Shown here one piece after another: positions 52,892 to 61,898 of a stretch of DNA of 64,000 bases (position 1 is its first letter; the number at the start of each line of letters is the position of its first letter). Under the pieces are notes generated by a model, which did no database searches, was not told the origin of the DNA, and saw only the letters and a program-made list of their open reading frames with translations. The position numbers were made by a program, and so were the translations under genes. The stretch is from positions 62,001-126,000 of the forward strand of contig JADKBC010000009.1 of assembly GCA_016715205.1 (NCBI GenBank), in the 5' to 3' direction. The DNA comes from Holophaga sp. (GTDB lineage: Bacteria > Acidobacteriota > Holophagae > Holophagales > Holophagaceae).

Positions 52892-54970
52892 ATGACCGAA
52901 TCCACCCAGGCAACACCCGTGCGTCTGCTTCGCGGCCTACTTTTTCGGCGAGCCCTGATCGAGTCCTTTCTCAAGTTGAATCCCCGCCACCAGCTTCGAA
53001 ACCCCGTGATGTTCGTGGTTTGGGTCTGCAGCGTATTTGTAACCTTGCTTTGGGTTCAATCCCTGATTGGTCAGGGCGAAGCGCGCCCCGGCTTCATCTT
53101 CCAGATTGCCGTATGGCTTTGGTTCACCCTTTATTTTGCCAACGTGGCCGAGGCCCTGGCAGAGGGCCGTGGCAAGGCCCAGGCCGATGCGTTGCGGGCC
53201 AGCCGCAGGGAAGTCACGGCCATGAAGCTCAAATCCCCCAAGGACCTCCACCATTGGACTCCCGCCAACAGCGGCGATTTGCGCGTGGGCGATGTGGTTC
53301 TGGTGGAGGCCGGAGACACCATTCCGTTGGATGGCGAAGTGATCGAAGGCATTGCCTCGGTGAACGAAGCCGCGGTCACGGGCGAGAGTGCCCCGGTGAT
53401 CCGGGAATCGGGAGGTGATCGCTCTGCGGTTACCGGCGGCACCGAAGTGCTCTCCGACTGGATCGTGGTGCGGATCAGTTCCAATCCCGGCGACAGTTTT
53501 CTCGACCGGATGATCGCCATGGTGGAGGGTGCCAAGCGCCAGAAAACGCCCAACGAAATCGCCCTTGGAATCGTGCTCGCGGCCCTCACCTTGATCTTCC
53601 TGCTGGCGGTGGCCACGCTCCTGCCCTTCAGCCAGTACGCCGTGAAGGTTACTGGACTCGGCGCGCCGGTCACACTCACGGTGCTGGTGGCGCTGCTGGT
53701 CTGCCTCATTCCCACCACCATCGGCGGCCTGCTTTCCGCCATCGGAATCGCGGGCATGGACCGTATGATCCGCGCCAACGTCATCGCCACCTCGGGCCGG
53801 GCGGTGGAGGCTGCGGGGGATGTGGACGTGCTGCTGCTGGACAAGACCGGCACCATCACCCTGGGCAACCGGGAAGCGGTGGCCTTCCTGCCTGCTCCGG
53901 GGGTATCTGAACAAAACCTGGCCGAAGTGGCGCAGTTGGCCTCTCTGCCGGATGAAACGCCGGAAGGGCGAAGCATCGTCGTATTGGCGAAAACGACCTA
54001 CGGCCTCCGCGAACGGGAGCTAGAAGCCCTCCACATGAGCTTTGTGCCCTTCACCGCCCAAACCCGTATGAGCGGCGTGGATCTTGGCGATCGGCAGATC
54101 CGCAAGGGCGCTACTGAATCCGTGGCGGCCTGGATTGAGAACCAGGGCGGCCGTTTCCCCGAGGAAGTCCGCGCCATCGCCGACCGCATCGCGCGGGAGG
54201 GTGGCACGCCCTTGGTCGTGGCAGACGGGCCGCTGGCGCTTGGCGTTATCCACCTCAAGGACATTGTGAAAGGCGGCATTCGTGAACGTTTCGCGGAACT
54301 GCGCTGCATGGGCATCAAGACCGTCATGGTGACCGGTGACAACCCACTCACCGCCGCCGCCATCGCCGCCGAAGCAGGCGTGGATGATTTTCTGGCACAG
54401 GCCACCCCCGAACGGAAATTGCGCATGATCCGCGATTACCAGGCGGGTGGTCGCTTGGTGGCCATGACCGGCGACGGCACCAATGACGCGCCGGCCCTGG
54501 CGCAGGCAGACGTGGCTGTGGCCATGAACACCGGCACCCAGGCCGCCAAGGAGGCGGGCAACATGGTGGACCTTGATTCCAATCCCACCAAGCTCATCGA
54601 AATCGTGCGCATCGGCAAACAGATGCTGATGACCCGCGGTTCGCTGACCACCTTCAGCATCGCCAACGATGTGGCCAAGTACTTCGCCATTCTGCCCGCG
54701 GCCTTTCTGCTCACCTATCCCCAACTCCGCGCCCTGGATCTCATGCAGCTCCACAGTCCCGAAAGCGCCGTGCTGGCCGCCGTGATCTTCAACGCCCTCA
54801 TCATCGTAGCGTTGATTCCCTTGGCGTTGCGGGGTGTGGTGTACCGGGCCCTGCCGGCTGCGGAACTGCTGCGCCGCAATCTCCTCCTTTACGGCCTCGG
54901 GGGCCTGGTTGTGCCCTTCCTGGGCATCAAGGCCATTGATGTGCTGGTCGTCGCCCTGCGCCTGGTTTGA
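52892..54970 (+). CDS. kdpB: Potassium-transporting ATPase subunit B (P-type ATPase)
   Basis: 692 residues. P-type ATPase motifs: TGES (163-166), the phosphorylated aspartate D317 in DKTGTITLGN, the nucleotide region with KGATESV and the hinge MTGDGTNDAPALAQADV. The serine in TGES is the residue that is phosphorylated to inhibit the E. coli enzyme, and it is present here. The protein couples ATP hydrolysis to K+ movement through KdpA. It is in the standard position in the operon. Confidence 0.97.
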   Translation: MTESTQATPVRLLRGLLFRRALIESFLKLNPRHQLRNPVMFVVWVCSVFVTLLWVQSLIGQGEARPGFIFQIAVWLWFTLYFANVAEALAEGRGKAQADALRASRREVTAMKLKSPKDLHHWTPANSGDLRVGDVVLVEAGDTIPLDGEVIEGIASVNEAAVTGESAPVIRESGGDRSAVTGGTEVLSDWIVVRISSNPGDSFLDRMIAMVEGAKRQKTPNEIALGIVLAALTLIFLLAVATLLPFSQYAVKVTGLGAPVTLTVLVALLVCLIPTTIGGLLSAIGIAGMDRMIRANVIATSGRAVEAAGDVDVLLLDKTGTITLGNREAVAFLPAPGVSEQNLAEVAQLASLPDETPEGRSIVVLAKTTYGLRERELEALHMSFVPFTAQTRMSGVDLGDRQIRKGATESVAAWIENQGGRFPEEVRAIADRIAREGGTPLVVADGPLALGVIHLKDIVKGGIRERFAELRCMGIKTVMVTGDNPLTAAAIAAEAGVDDFLAQATPERKLRMIRDYQAGGRLVAMTGDGTNDAPALAQADVAVAMNTGTQAAKEAGNMVDLDSNPTKLIEIVRIGKQMLMTRGSLTTFSIANDVAKYFAILPAAFLLTYPQLRALDLMQLHSPESAVLAAVIFNALIIVALIPLALRGVVYRALPAAELLRRNLLLYGLGGLVVPFLGIKAIDVLVVALRLV

Positions 54971-54982
54971 ACGGGAGAATTC

Positions 54983-55549
54983 ATGACATTCCTTCGTCCT
55001 CTTTTCGTGTCCTTCGGCGCCCTGACACTGATTACGGGGCTTGCCTACCCGGCTGCATTCACCGCGCTGGCCAAAATCACCTTCCCCTGGCAGGCCGGGG
55101 GAAGCCTCCTGGTCATCGATGGAAAACTGCGTGGCTCCAGCCTGATTGGCCAAGCCACGGAAGATCCTCACTACTTCTGGGGACGGCCCAGTTCCACGGC
55201 ACCCTTCCCCACCAATGCCGCCGCCAGTGGTGGATCGACCTTGGCTGCCAGCAATCCAACGCTGGCCCAGGCTGTCACCGACCGAATGCGGATTCTGAAA
55301 GCCGTCGATCCAGACAATTCCGCACCCCTTCCTCAGGATCTGATCACCGCCAGCGCCAGCGGACTGGATCCCCATATTTCTCCGGAAAGTGCCCATTGGC
55401 AGGTGGCCCGCATTGCCCGCAACCGGGGCCTGACAACCGAGCGGGTAAAGAACCTCGTGGCGCAGCATGTTCAACGGAGCCTGTTCGGTCCTCCGCGCGT
55501 AAATGTGTTGGAACTGAACCTGGCCCTGGATGCCCAAGCGCATCCGTGA
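54983..55549 (+). CDS. kdpC: Potassium-transporting ATPase subunit C
   Basis: 188 residues with one N-terminal membrane helix and a periplasmic/cytoplasmic body with GQATEDPHYFWGRPSST and DLITASASGLDPHISPESAHWQ. These are KdpC signatures. KdpC is needed for ATP affinity and stability of the pump. Its C-terminal region ends VNVLELNLALDAQA, then four bases precede the next start. Confidence 0.95.
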   Translation: MTFLRPLFVSFGALTLITGLAYPAAFTALAKITFPWQAGGSLLVIDGKLRGSSLIGQATEDPHYFWGRPSSTAPFPTNAAASGGSTLAASNPTLAQAVTDRMRILKAVDPDNSAPLPQDLITASASGLDPHISPESAHWQVARIARNRGLTTERVKNLVAQHVQRSLFGPPRVNVLELNLALDAQAHP

Positions 55550-55553
55550 TCCC

Positions 55554-55736
55554 ATGCAAATGCCCTGGCTCCCTCCCCTGGCCATCCTGGTTGGATACCT
55601 TTCCACCCAAGGCGCCCGGGACTACCGCAAGCACCATGGCTGGTCAAAGCCATCACGCGAGGCGTGGGTCCTGGTCATTCTGGGATGGCTGCCGCTGATT
55701 GCCTGGATCGTGAACAACGTCTGGCCCCAGAATTAG
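55554..55736 (+). CDS. Small two-helix membrane protein inside the kdp operon, unknown
   Basis: 60 residues from ATG 55554, four bases after the kdpC stop and 15 bases before kdpD. It has two hydrophobic segments (about 4-18 and 38-54) around a basic stretch (RDYRKHHGWSKPSRE). The frame is free of stops and hydrophobic, unlike a random shadow. I know of no standard kdp subunit of this type; it is not KdpF, which is present upstream. It may be an accessory subunit or a link between pump and KdpD. An ATG at 55560 is also possible. Confidence 0.6.
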   Translation: MQMPWLPPLAILVGYLSTQGARDYRKHHGWSKPSREAWVLVILGWLPLIAWIVNNVWPQN

Positions 55737-55751
55737 CTTGGAGTTCGTTCC

Positions 55752-58448
55752 ATGCCCGTGCGCCCCGATCCCGAGGAACTTCTGAAACGCGTCCAGGAAG
55801 CGGAAACCCGCACGCACCGGGCCCGGTTCAAAGTCTTCTTCGGCGCGGCCCCCGGGGTGGGAAAGACCTATTCCATGCTCCAGGAAGCCCAGCGCCGACA
55901 GCGTGAGGGAACCGATGTGGTTGTCGGGGTAGTGGAAACCCATCGACGACAAGAGACCCTTTCCTTGCTTGAGGGATTGGAGCTCCTTCCTCGGAAACCC
56001 ATCATTTATCGCGGGGTCACCCTGGAGGAATTCGATCTGGAGGCTGCCCTGGTCCGGCACCCGGGCCTGATCCTGATGGATGAACTTGCCCACACCAACG
56101 CACCAGGCTGCCGCCATGCCAAGCGTTGGCAGGATGTGATGGAGCTGTTGGAAGCAGGCATCGATGTCTACTCCACGGTGAACGTTCAGCATCTGGATAG
56201 CCTCAAGGAGGTCGTGGCCCAGATCACGGGCGTGGTGGTGCAGGAGCGCATCCCCGATACGGTGCTGGAGCGCTGCGATGAACTGGAGCTCGTGGATATT
56301 TCCATGGAGGAACTGACCCAGCGCTTGGCCGAGGGCAAGGTTTATGTGCCGGACCAGGCCCGCCATGCGGTGCAACGTTTTTTCCGCAAAGGCAACCTGC
56401 TGGCCCTGCGGGAGCTGGCACTAAGGCGCACCGCTGAACTGGTGGACGCCGATATGCGGCGCTATCGGGATGCCGAGGGCATCCAGGACACCTGGGCCGC
56501 CGGTCAGCGACTGCTGGTGGGAATCACGCCCCGGGCCGCCAGTGAAGCGCTGATCCGGGAAACCCGCCGCATGGCCGAGTCCCTGAAGGCCTCCTGGATG
56601 GCGGTATATGTGGACTTTGGCAAGCCCTTGTCCAACGCGGACCGCGAAAGGCTGGAGGCCCATCTTCGGCTGGCAGAGCGCTTGGGCGGTGAAGCCATCG
56701 CCCTCCCTGGCCATGCCACGCTGTCTGAAGACCTGATTACGATGGCCAGAAGCCGCAATGTCACCCAGATCCTGATTGGCCGATCCGATGCACCGCGCTG
56801 GCTGGACCGCATCCGGGGCAACCTGCTTGCGGACCTATCGGCTCAGGCCGGACAAATTCATGTCCACGTCATCCCCACCGACCGCGCTGAAAGCTCCCAT
56901 CAGTTGCCTCGGCCGGTGCCTTCTGCCTGGCCGGGTTTCGGCACCCTGGGGCTCTGCACCTTTTATGTGGCGTTGGCCACCGTGGCTTCCCTTTTGGGTT
57001 TCCGCAAGATCGAATTGGCCGATATCGTCATGATTTTCACCATCCCCATCCTGGTGGCGGCGGTCCGTCATGGGCGCAATGCCGCGGTGGCGACGTCGAT
57101 GTTGGCCGTGTTGGCCTTCGATTTCTTCTTCATCACCCCGCGCTTCACGCTGGCCGTGGGTGATTTCCGCCATCTTGGCACCTTCGCCATCATGCTGATG
57201 CTGGGCTTTGTGATCGGCAATTTGACGGAACGCGTTCGGCAGCAAGCCATCCGCGCACAACTGCGCGAGCAGCGCACCTTGGCGCTCTATCGGCTGGGCG
57301 CCGCCCTGGTTCAGGCTGGAGATCAAACCGAGACCATCGCTTCCGCCGTCCGGGTGGTCGAGGCACAGTTCCAGACCCGAGTCTCCTTCTACCTGCCCAG
57401 CGCTGGGGGCGCCTTGGAGCACGTGGGCGCGAAAGGAACCGCGCGGCCAGATGAAGCCAACCTTGGCGTTGCTCAGTGGGCTTTCCAGCATGAGGAAGCG
57501 GCCGGTCAAGGCACCGGAATTTTGCCCGCCTCCAAGGCTCTGTTCCTGCCGTTGAAGGGCGCTCGGGGCGCCCTGGGTGTGATGGCACTCCAAAGCGAGG
57601 AAGGGCCCCTGTGGCGGGAACCCGATCAGCGGCATCTGGTGGAAAGCTTTGCCAACCAAACCGCACTGGCACTGGAGCGTGCGGCCCTTTCGGCAGAGGC
57701 CCATGCCACAGGCCTCCGCATGGAAAAGGAGGAACTCCGCAACGCCCTGCTTTCCTCTGTTTCCCATGACCTACGCACACCCTTGGCGGGCATCATGGGT
57801 TCCGCCACCACGCTTCTGGAAGATCCCGGCGTATTGTCAGAGGCCGAACGTTCGGCGCTGCTGGGGGCCATCCAGGATGAAGCCTTCCGCATGCACCGGC
57901 TTGTGAGCAACCTGTTGGACCTGACTCGGCTGGAATCGGGCAACCTCGAACTCCACCGTGAATGGATCCCTGCTGAAGAAGTCGTAGGTTCCGCCCTCAG
58001 CCATCTGGGGCATCCCGGCGAGGGTCGCACCATCAAGGTGCACATGGATCGGCCGGGCATCCTAATCCACGGGGATTCCGTGCTCCTGGAGCAGTTGCTG
58101 ATCAACCTCGTGGAAAACGCACTGAAATTTTCACCGCCGAACGAACCCGTGGCTGTGAAGGTTTACGGCACCGGAAAGGGCGCCACGTTGATTGTGGAAG
58201 ACCACGGCGCAGGCATCCCTGAAGGTTTCGAAACGCGCATTTTCGACAAGCTGTTCCGATTGCCTGGGCAAGCCAAGGGCTCTGGAGCTGGGCTTGGGCT
58301 GGCCATCTGCCAGGGCATTACCCTGGCCCACGGCGGGAACATCCAGGTGAACAACCGACCCCACGGGGGCGCCCAGTTCGTGGTGTCCTTCCCCTATCAT
58401 GGGGAACCCCCTGCGGACCTCTTAGAGGAAACACCCGGTGAGTGCTGA
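55752..58448 (+). CDS. kdpD: Sensor histidine kinase KdpD
   Basis: 898 residues. The N-terminal KdpD domain has the P-loop GAAPGVGKT (31-39) and the LMDELAHTNAPG motif. A universal-stress-like domain (about 245-370) leads to four membrane helices near 395-490, a GAF-like segment, HisKA with SSVSHDLRTPLAG and the ATP-binding domain with NLVENALKFS and GAGLGLAICQG. It senses potassium or ionic stress and phosphorylates KdpE. Its stop overlaps the kdpE start by 11 bases. Confidence 0.96.
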   Translation: MPVRPDPEELLKRVQEAETRTHRARFKVFFGAAPGVGKTYSMLQEAQRRQREGTDVVVGVVETHRRQETLSLLEGLELLPRKPIIYRGVTLEEFDLEAALVRHPGLILMDELAHTNAPGCRHAKRWQDVMELLEAGIDVYSTVNVQHLDSLKEVVAQITGVVVQERIPDTVLERCDELELVDISMEELTQRLAEGKVYVPDQARHAVQRFFRKGNLLALRELALRRTAELVDADMRRYRDAEGIQDTWAAGQRLLVGITPRAASEALIRETRRMAESLKASWMAVYVDFGKPLSNADRERLEAHLRLAERLGGEAIALPGHATLSEDLITMARSRNVTQILIGRSDAPRWLDRIRGNLLADLSAQAGQIHVHVIPTDRAESSHQLPRPVPSAWPGFGTLGLCTFYVALATVASLLGFRKIELADIVMIFTIPILVAAVRHGRNAAVATSMLAVLAFDFFFITPRFTLAVGDFRHLGTFAIMLMLGFVIGNLTERVRQQAIRAQLREQRTLALYRLGAALVQAGDQTETIASAVRVVEAQFQTRVSFYLPSAGGALEHVGAKGTARPDEANLGVAQWAFQHEEAAGQGTGILPASKALFLPLKGARGALGVMALQSEEGPLWREPDQRHLVESFANQTALALERAALSAEAHATGLRMEKEELRNALLSSVSHDLRTPLAGIMGSATTLLEDPGVLSEAERSALLGAIQDEAFRMHRLVSNLLDLTRLESGNLELHREWIPAEEVVGSALSHLGHPGEGRTIKVHMDRPGILIHGDSVLLEQLLINLVENALKFSPPNEPVAVKVYGTGKGATLIVEDHGAGIPEGFETRIFDKLFRLPGQAKGSGAGLGLAICQGITLAHGGNIQVNNRPHGGAQFVVSFPYHGEPPADLLEETPGEC

Positions 58449-59127
58449 CGAACCCCTGGTTCTGGTCATCGACGACGAACCGCAGTTGCTGCGGTTTCTA
58501 AATGCCGCCCTGAAATCCCATGGCTACCGGGTATTGACTGCAGACACCGCCGCCGAGGGGGAGCGCCTGGCGGTATCCCACCGTCCTGATGCGATTCTTT
58601 TGGATCTTGGCCTGCCGGATCGGGATGGTCTCGAGGTCGTCGCCAACCTGCGTGCCTGGTGCGAAATCCCCATCCTCGTCATCAGCGCGCGGGGCAAGGA
58701 AGACGACAAAGTGGAAGCGCTGGAAGCGGGCGCCAATGACTACCTGACGAAACCCTTCGGCACCCGCGAACTCATCGCCCGCATCGGCGTGGCCCTGCGC
58801 AACCGAGTCCAGCCCTTGACCATCAGTCCGATCATCGAATTTGGGGCGATCCGGGTGGATCTGGAAGGGCGCACCGTAACCCGGCATGGGGAAAAGATCC
58901 ACCTCACCCCCAACGAGTACAAACTGCTGGCGGCCATGGTGCGCCATCCCGGCAAAATCCTCACCCACAACCAATTGCTGAAGGAAGTCTGGGGCGCCGC
59001 CAACCTCCAGCAAACCCACTACCTGCGGGTGTACATGAACACGCTGCGCCATAAGCTGGAGGAGGATCCCGCCCAGCCGCGGCACTTTCAGACCGAACTG
59101 GGCGTGGGGTACCGGCTGGTGGAGTGA
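58438..59127 (+). CDS. kdpE: Response regulator KdpE (OmpR family)
   Basis: 229 residues with a receiver (IDDEPQ; phosphoacceptor in AILLDLGLPDRDG; lysine in YLTKPFG) and an OmpR-type winged helix (IHLTPNEYKLLAAMVRHPGKILTHNQLLKEVWG). GTG 58438 lies within the kdpD reading frame and follows GAGGAAACACCC. It would bind the phased repeats upstream of kdpF. Confidence 0.95.
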   Translation: MSADEPLVLVIDDEPQLLRFLNAALKSHGYRVLTADTAAEGERLAVSHRPDAILLDLGLPDRDGLEVVANLRAWCEIPILVISARGKEDDKVEALEAGANDYLTKPFGTRELIARIGVALRNRVQPLTISPIIEFGAIRVDLEGRTVTRHGEKIHLTPNEYKLLAAMVRHPGKILTHNQLLKEVWGAANLQQTHYLRVYMNTLRHKLEEDPAQPRHFQTELGVGYRLVE

Positions 59128-59163
59128 TAACCAAATCGGTTTGGGCAGAAACCAGTCGAAAAA

Positions 59164-59196
59164 GTCCACAGATGAACACTGATGGACAATTTTTTT
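59164..59196 (+). terminator. Rho-independent terminator of the kdp operon, made from a CACAGATGAACACTGATG repeat unit
   Basis: GTCCACAG (59164-59171) pairs with CTG-A-TGGAC (59179-59187) around a 7-base loop, followed by a seven-T run. It lies 37 bases after the kdpE stop. The hairpin is formed by a unit that looks like the ATCCACGGATGAACACGGAT repeats at 29525. Confidence 0.55.
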
Positions 59197-59274
59197 CCTC
59201 CACTAGCATATTTTTTATGTGTCCGAATTCCGCCGCCCATGGCAACCTGGAGTGCTTGCTCGGAGAACCAAGGC

Positions 59275-60279
59275 ATGACCAACCAGACTCTCGATACCGT
59301 TCTGCTCTTTTCGCTGCCTGCTTCAGGCAAATCCGAAACGCGCACCTACATGGCCAGCCTCACGCCCGAGCAGTGCGTGCAGGAGATGGCCATGGGCCCC
59401 ACGGTGCAGTTGGACGACTATCCCTATGTGCACCTGATGCACCGCATCGACGAAGAAATGGTCGCCCACGGCTGGAAGCGCGCCTTCTACCAGGGCCCCA
59501 CCCGCCCCTTCCAGGATGATTGGACCTGGGCCGTGCTCATCGAACTGCTCAACGAAGACTACGAGTGCCTCGTCAACCGTCGCACCTCCAATCCCACCAG
59601 CGCCGGCCAGGCCATCATGGATCGCCTGGATAACGCCCGGGCGAAGGTGGGCCTCAGTGAACCCATGGCCGAAATCCCCTATGGCATCCGCGCCAAGGTG
59701 GCCAAAGCCATTGAAGCCGAAGCCCGCCATGAACTCGACGTGCTGAACGCCACCTGCAGTCAGGATCGCACCGGCAAGACCATCGTCATCGAATGCGCGC
59801 GCGGTGGACCCAACGGCAGCGCCTTTCCCATCTGCCCGCCCCACGGCTATTGGAGCGCCTTCCAACAGCTCAGCACCCAGATTCTCGAACGCGCCAGCAT
59901 CCTCTATGTGTGGGTAGACCCTGCCGAAAGTCGCCGCAAGAATATCGAGCGTGGCCTCCCCAACGCCCAGGGCAGCATCCTGAACCACAGCGTGCCCATG
60001 GAAGTGATGCTCGCCCACTACGGCACCGACGACATGGCATGGCTTATCGAACAGTCCGACAAGCCAGACACGGTCAAGGTCGAGCGCATCGTGGAAGTCG
60101 GCGATAAATACGAAACCAAGACCTACTACCTTCCCGCCGCCCGCTTCGATAACCGCAAAGACAAAACCAGCTTCGTCCGCAAACCCAGGGACCAGTGGCA
60201 GCCCGAGGAAATCAAGGCGCTGCACGATGGCTTGGCAGGGGCGTTGCAGACGGTTCGAACGGTACGGAACGGGCTGTAG
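59275..60279 (+). CDS. P-loop protein of unknown function
   Basis: 334 residues. Near the N-terminus FSLPASGKSETRTYM is a P-loop with serine in place of the first glycine, as in several small kinases. A later IVIECARGGPNGS region and WVDPAESRRKNIERG resemble kinase core and lid segments. The protein has no membrane helix or signal peptide. I do not recognise the family; a kinase acting on a small molecule or nucleoside is possible. ATG 59275 has only a weak ribosome site. It is the first gene after the kdp terminator. Confidence 0.6.
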   Translation: MTNQTLDTVLLFSLPASGKSETRTYMASLTPEQCVQEMAMGPTVQLDDYPYVHLMHRIDEEMVAHGWKRAFYQGPTRPFQDDWTWAVLIELLNEDYECLVNRRTSNPTSAGQAIMDRLDNARAKVGLSEPMAEIPYGIRAKVAKAIEAEARHELDVLNATCSQDRTGKTIVIECARGGPNGSAFPICPPHGYWSAFQQLSTQILERASILYVWVDPAESRRKNIERGLPNAQGSILNHSVPMEVMLAHYGTDDMAWLIEQSDKPDTVKVERIVEVGDKYETKTYYLPAARFDNRKDKTSFVRKPRDQWQPEEIKALHDGLAGALQTVRTVRNGL

Positions 60280-60286
60280 ACCTGCC

Positions 60287-60715
60287 GTGTTGCTGCCACT
60301 GCTTTTACCGGTATTGATGCTGCAAACGGCTGTTCCCTCCACGGAGCGGGCAGCCGTTGAAAAGCCCATCCAAGCCTACTTCCGGTACCACCAGACGGGG
60401 GATCCCAAAGGCCTGTCAGAAGCCTTCCACCCGGAAGCCTTATTGCAGTGGTCTGAGGGCGGCCAGCGGAAAACCCTGGCCCAGGTAGATTGGATCAAAC
60501 GAGCCGAAGCCCAGGCCGCCAAAACGGCCAGCAAAGCCCGGCCCGAAGTCCGTTGCCAAATTGCTTCGGTCGAGATTACCGGCAATGCGGCCGTAGCCAA
60601 GCTAATCCTGGACTATCCGACCTTCCGCTTCATCGATTACTTGCATCTGCTCAAACTCGATGGCGAATGGAAGATTGTGGACAAGATCTACCACCGAGAA
60701 GAAGGCAAACACTAA
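60287..60715 (+). CDS. Exported NTF2-like (Lumazine_bd_2-like) protein
   Basis: 142 residues from a GTG start 7 bases after the upstream stop. A signal peptide-like stretch (VLLPLLLPVLMLQTAVP) is followed by a 110-residue cone-shaped NTF2-like domain with YFRYHQTGDPKGLSEAFHP, and a final LLKLDGEWKIVDKIYH typical of putative lumazine-binding proteins. Such proteins are usually of unknown role. The longer frame overlapping the P-loop gene is not chosen because GTG at 60287 gives a proper signal peptide. Confidence 0.6.
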   Translation: MLLPLLLPVLMLQTAVPSTERAAVEKPIQAYFRYHQTGDPKGLSEAFHPEALLQWSEGGQRKTLAQVDWIKRAEAQAAKTASKARPEVRCQIASVEITGNAAVAKLILDYPTFRFIDYLHLLKLDGEWKIVDKIYHREEGKH

Positions 60716-61896
60716 ACCAGGTACAGTCGCTCCTGCGCCCTGGATAGCCATTCACAGCCCGTTTCGGTGACCGCCACGATTTCCTCGCAGGTGGCGATGC
60801 CATGGCCTTCGACCGTGAGGCGGGGCTCCAGGGTGTAGCACTGGTCTTTTTCGATCCGCAGATCCGGCAAGGCACCGTAGCGTTCCCAGTGGGGGCAGAG
60901 CAGACCCGCGCCATCGTGGGCCACCCGCCCGATCTGATGGCCCAGGGCGTGCGGATATTCCGCATAGCCGCGGTCGGTGATATGGGTGCGGGCCACGGAA
61001 TCCACTTCGCCGCCGGTGACGCCGGGCTTCAGAATCGCCGCAGCGGCGCGGATCGAAGCCACGATGGTGTCAAATCCGCGCTGAACAGCAGGGGGTGCTT
61101 CCGTTTCGCCCTCGCGCAGGAAGTACCAGGTGCGCTGCAGGTCTGAGCAATAGCCATCCTTCTTCACGCCGAAATCCACGTTCATGATGTGGCCGGGCTC
61201 GATCACGCGATCCGTGGGACCGGCGTGGGCGCCCGCGCTTTCGGGGCCGGTGAACACCGCCGGGCAATGGTCCGGATCCCAAGCCAGGGTAAGACCCGAC
61301 ACTGATTCCATTTCTTCACAGATCATGGCCGCCACTTGTTTTTCCGTGAGGCCCGCATGGAGGCGGGGTGTCAGGCGATCGAAGATCGCCACGGTTTCTG
61401 CGCAGGCGGCGCGGATGCACTCACGCTCGGCCAAGGATTTGCGTCCCCGCAGGGCGGATACCACGCGATCACTGGATTCCAGACGCGTGCCGTAAGGCGT
61501 GCCTTCCAGCGCCTTCTGCAAGGTCAAGAACATGCCATGGGTCATGCCATCGGACATGGTGTCATCCAGGCTGAAATTGATGGCGATGCGCTGCGGATCT
61601 AGCCGGGTTAGGACCTTGCGGAGTTCTTCGGAAATTCCGCCCACGTAGCCGATGAGGTCGCGGTAGTGCCCGCGCATTTCCACTGCGGCACGATCGAGAC
61701 TGCCCACGATGGCGATGCGGTCACCCTGGGGCGTGAGCAGGAAGGCCGACTGCCAGGTGACGTCGCCGCCCACCACCAGATCGAAACAGGGATCGTGAAC
61801 GGTGTGGGATTCCCGCGCAAACAACAGCCAGAGATCGATGCCCACTTCGCTGAGAATCGCAGGCACCTGCGCCAGTTTTGCTTCCACCATGTCCAT
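60712..61896 (-). CDS. M24-family metallopeptidase (Xaa-Pro peptidase-like)
   Basis: 394 residues. The creatinase/pita-bread domain has its metal ligands in NVDFGVKKDGYCSDLQRT (two Asp), HALGHQIG (His), LEPRL (Glu) and ATCEEIV (Glu). An N-terminal creatinase_N-like domain precedes it. It may act as an aminopeptidase P or prolidase. ATG 61896 follows CTGGAG and lies three bases after the stop of the unknown gene upstream. Its stop overlaps the NTF2-like gene by four bases. Confidence 0.85.
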   Translation of the reverse strand: MDMVEAKLAQVPAILSEVGIDLWLLFARESHTVHDPCFDLVVGGDVTWQSAFLLTPQGDRIAIVGSLDRAAVEMRGHYRDLIGYVGGISEELRKVLTRLDPQRIAINFSLDDTMSDGMTHGMFLTLQKALEGTPYGTRLESSDRVVSALRGRKSLAERECIRAACAETVAIFDRLTPRLHAGLTEKQVAAMICEEMESVSGLTLAWDPDHCPAVFTGPESAGAHAGPTDRVIEPGHIMNVDFGVKKDGYCSDLQRTWYFLREGETEAPPAVQRGFDTIVASIRAAAAILKPGVTGGEVDSVARTHITDRGYAEYPHALGHQIGRVAHDGAGLLCPHWERYGALPDLRIEKDQCYTLEPRLTVEGHGIATCEEIVAVTETGCEWLSRAQERLYLV

Positions 61897-61898
61897 GG

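Noticed and set aside
54020..55606. A 528-residue minus-strand frame over kdpB-kdpC
   Set aside because: Antisense shadow of kdpB and kdpC.
59323..60369. A 348-residue minus-strand frame over the P-loop gene
   Set aside because: The P-loop motif and downstream signal peptide support the plus strand.
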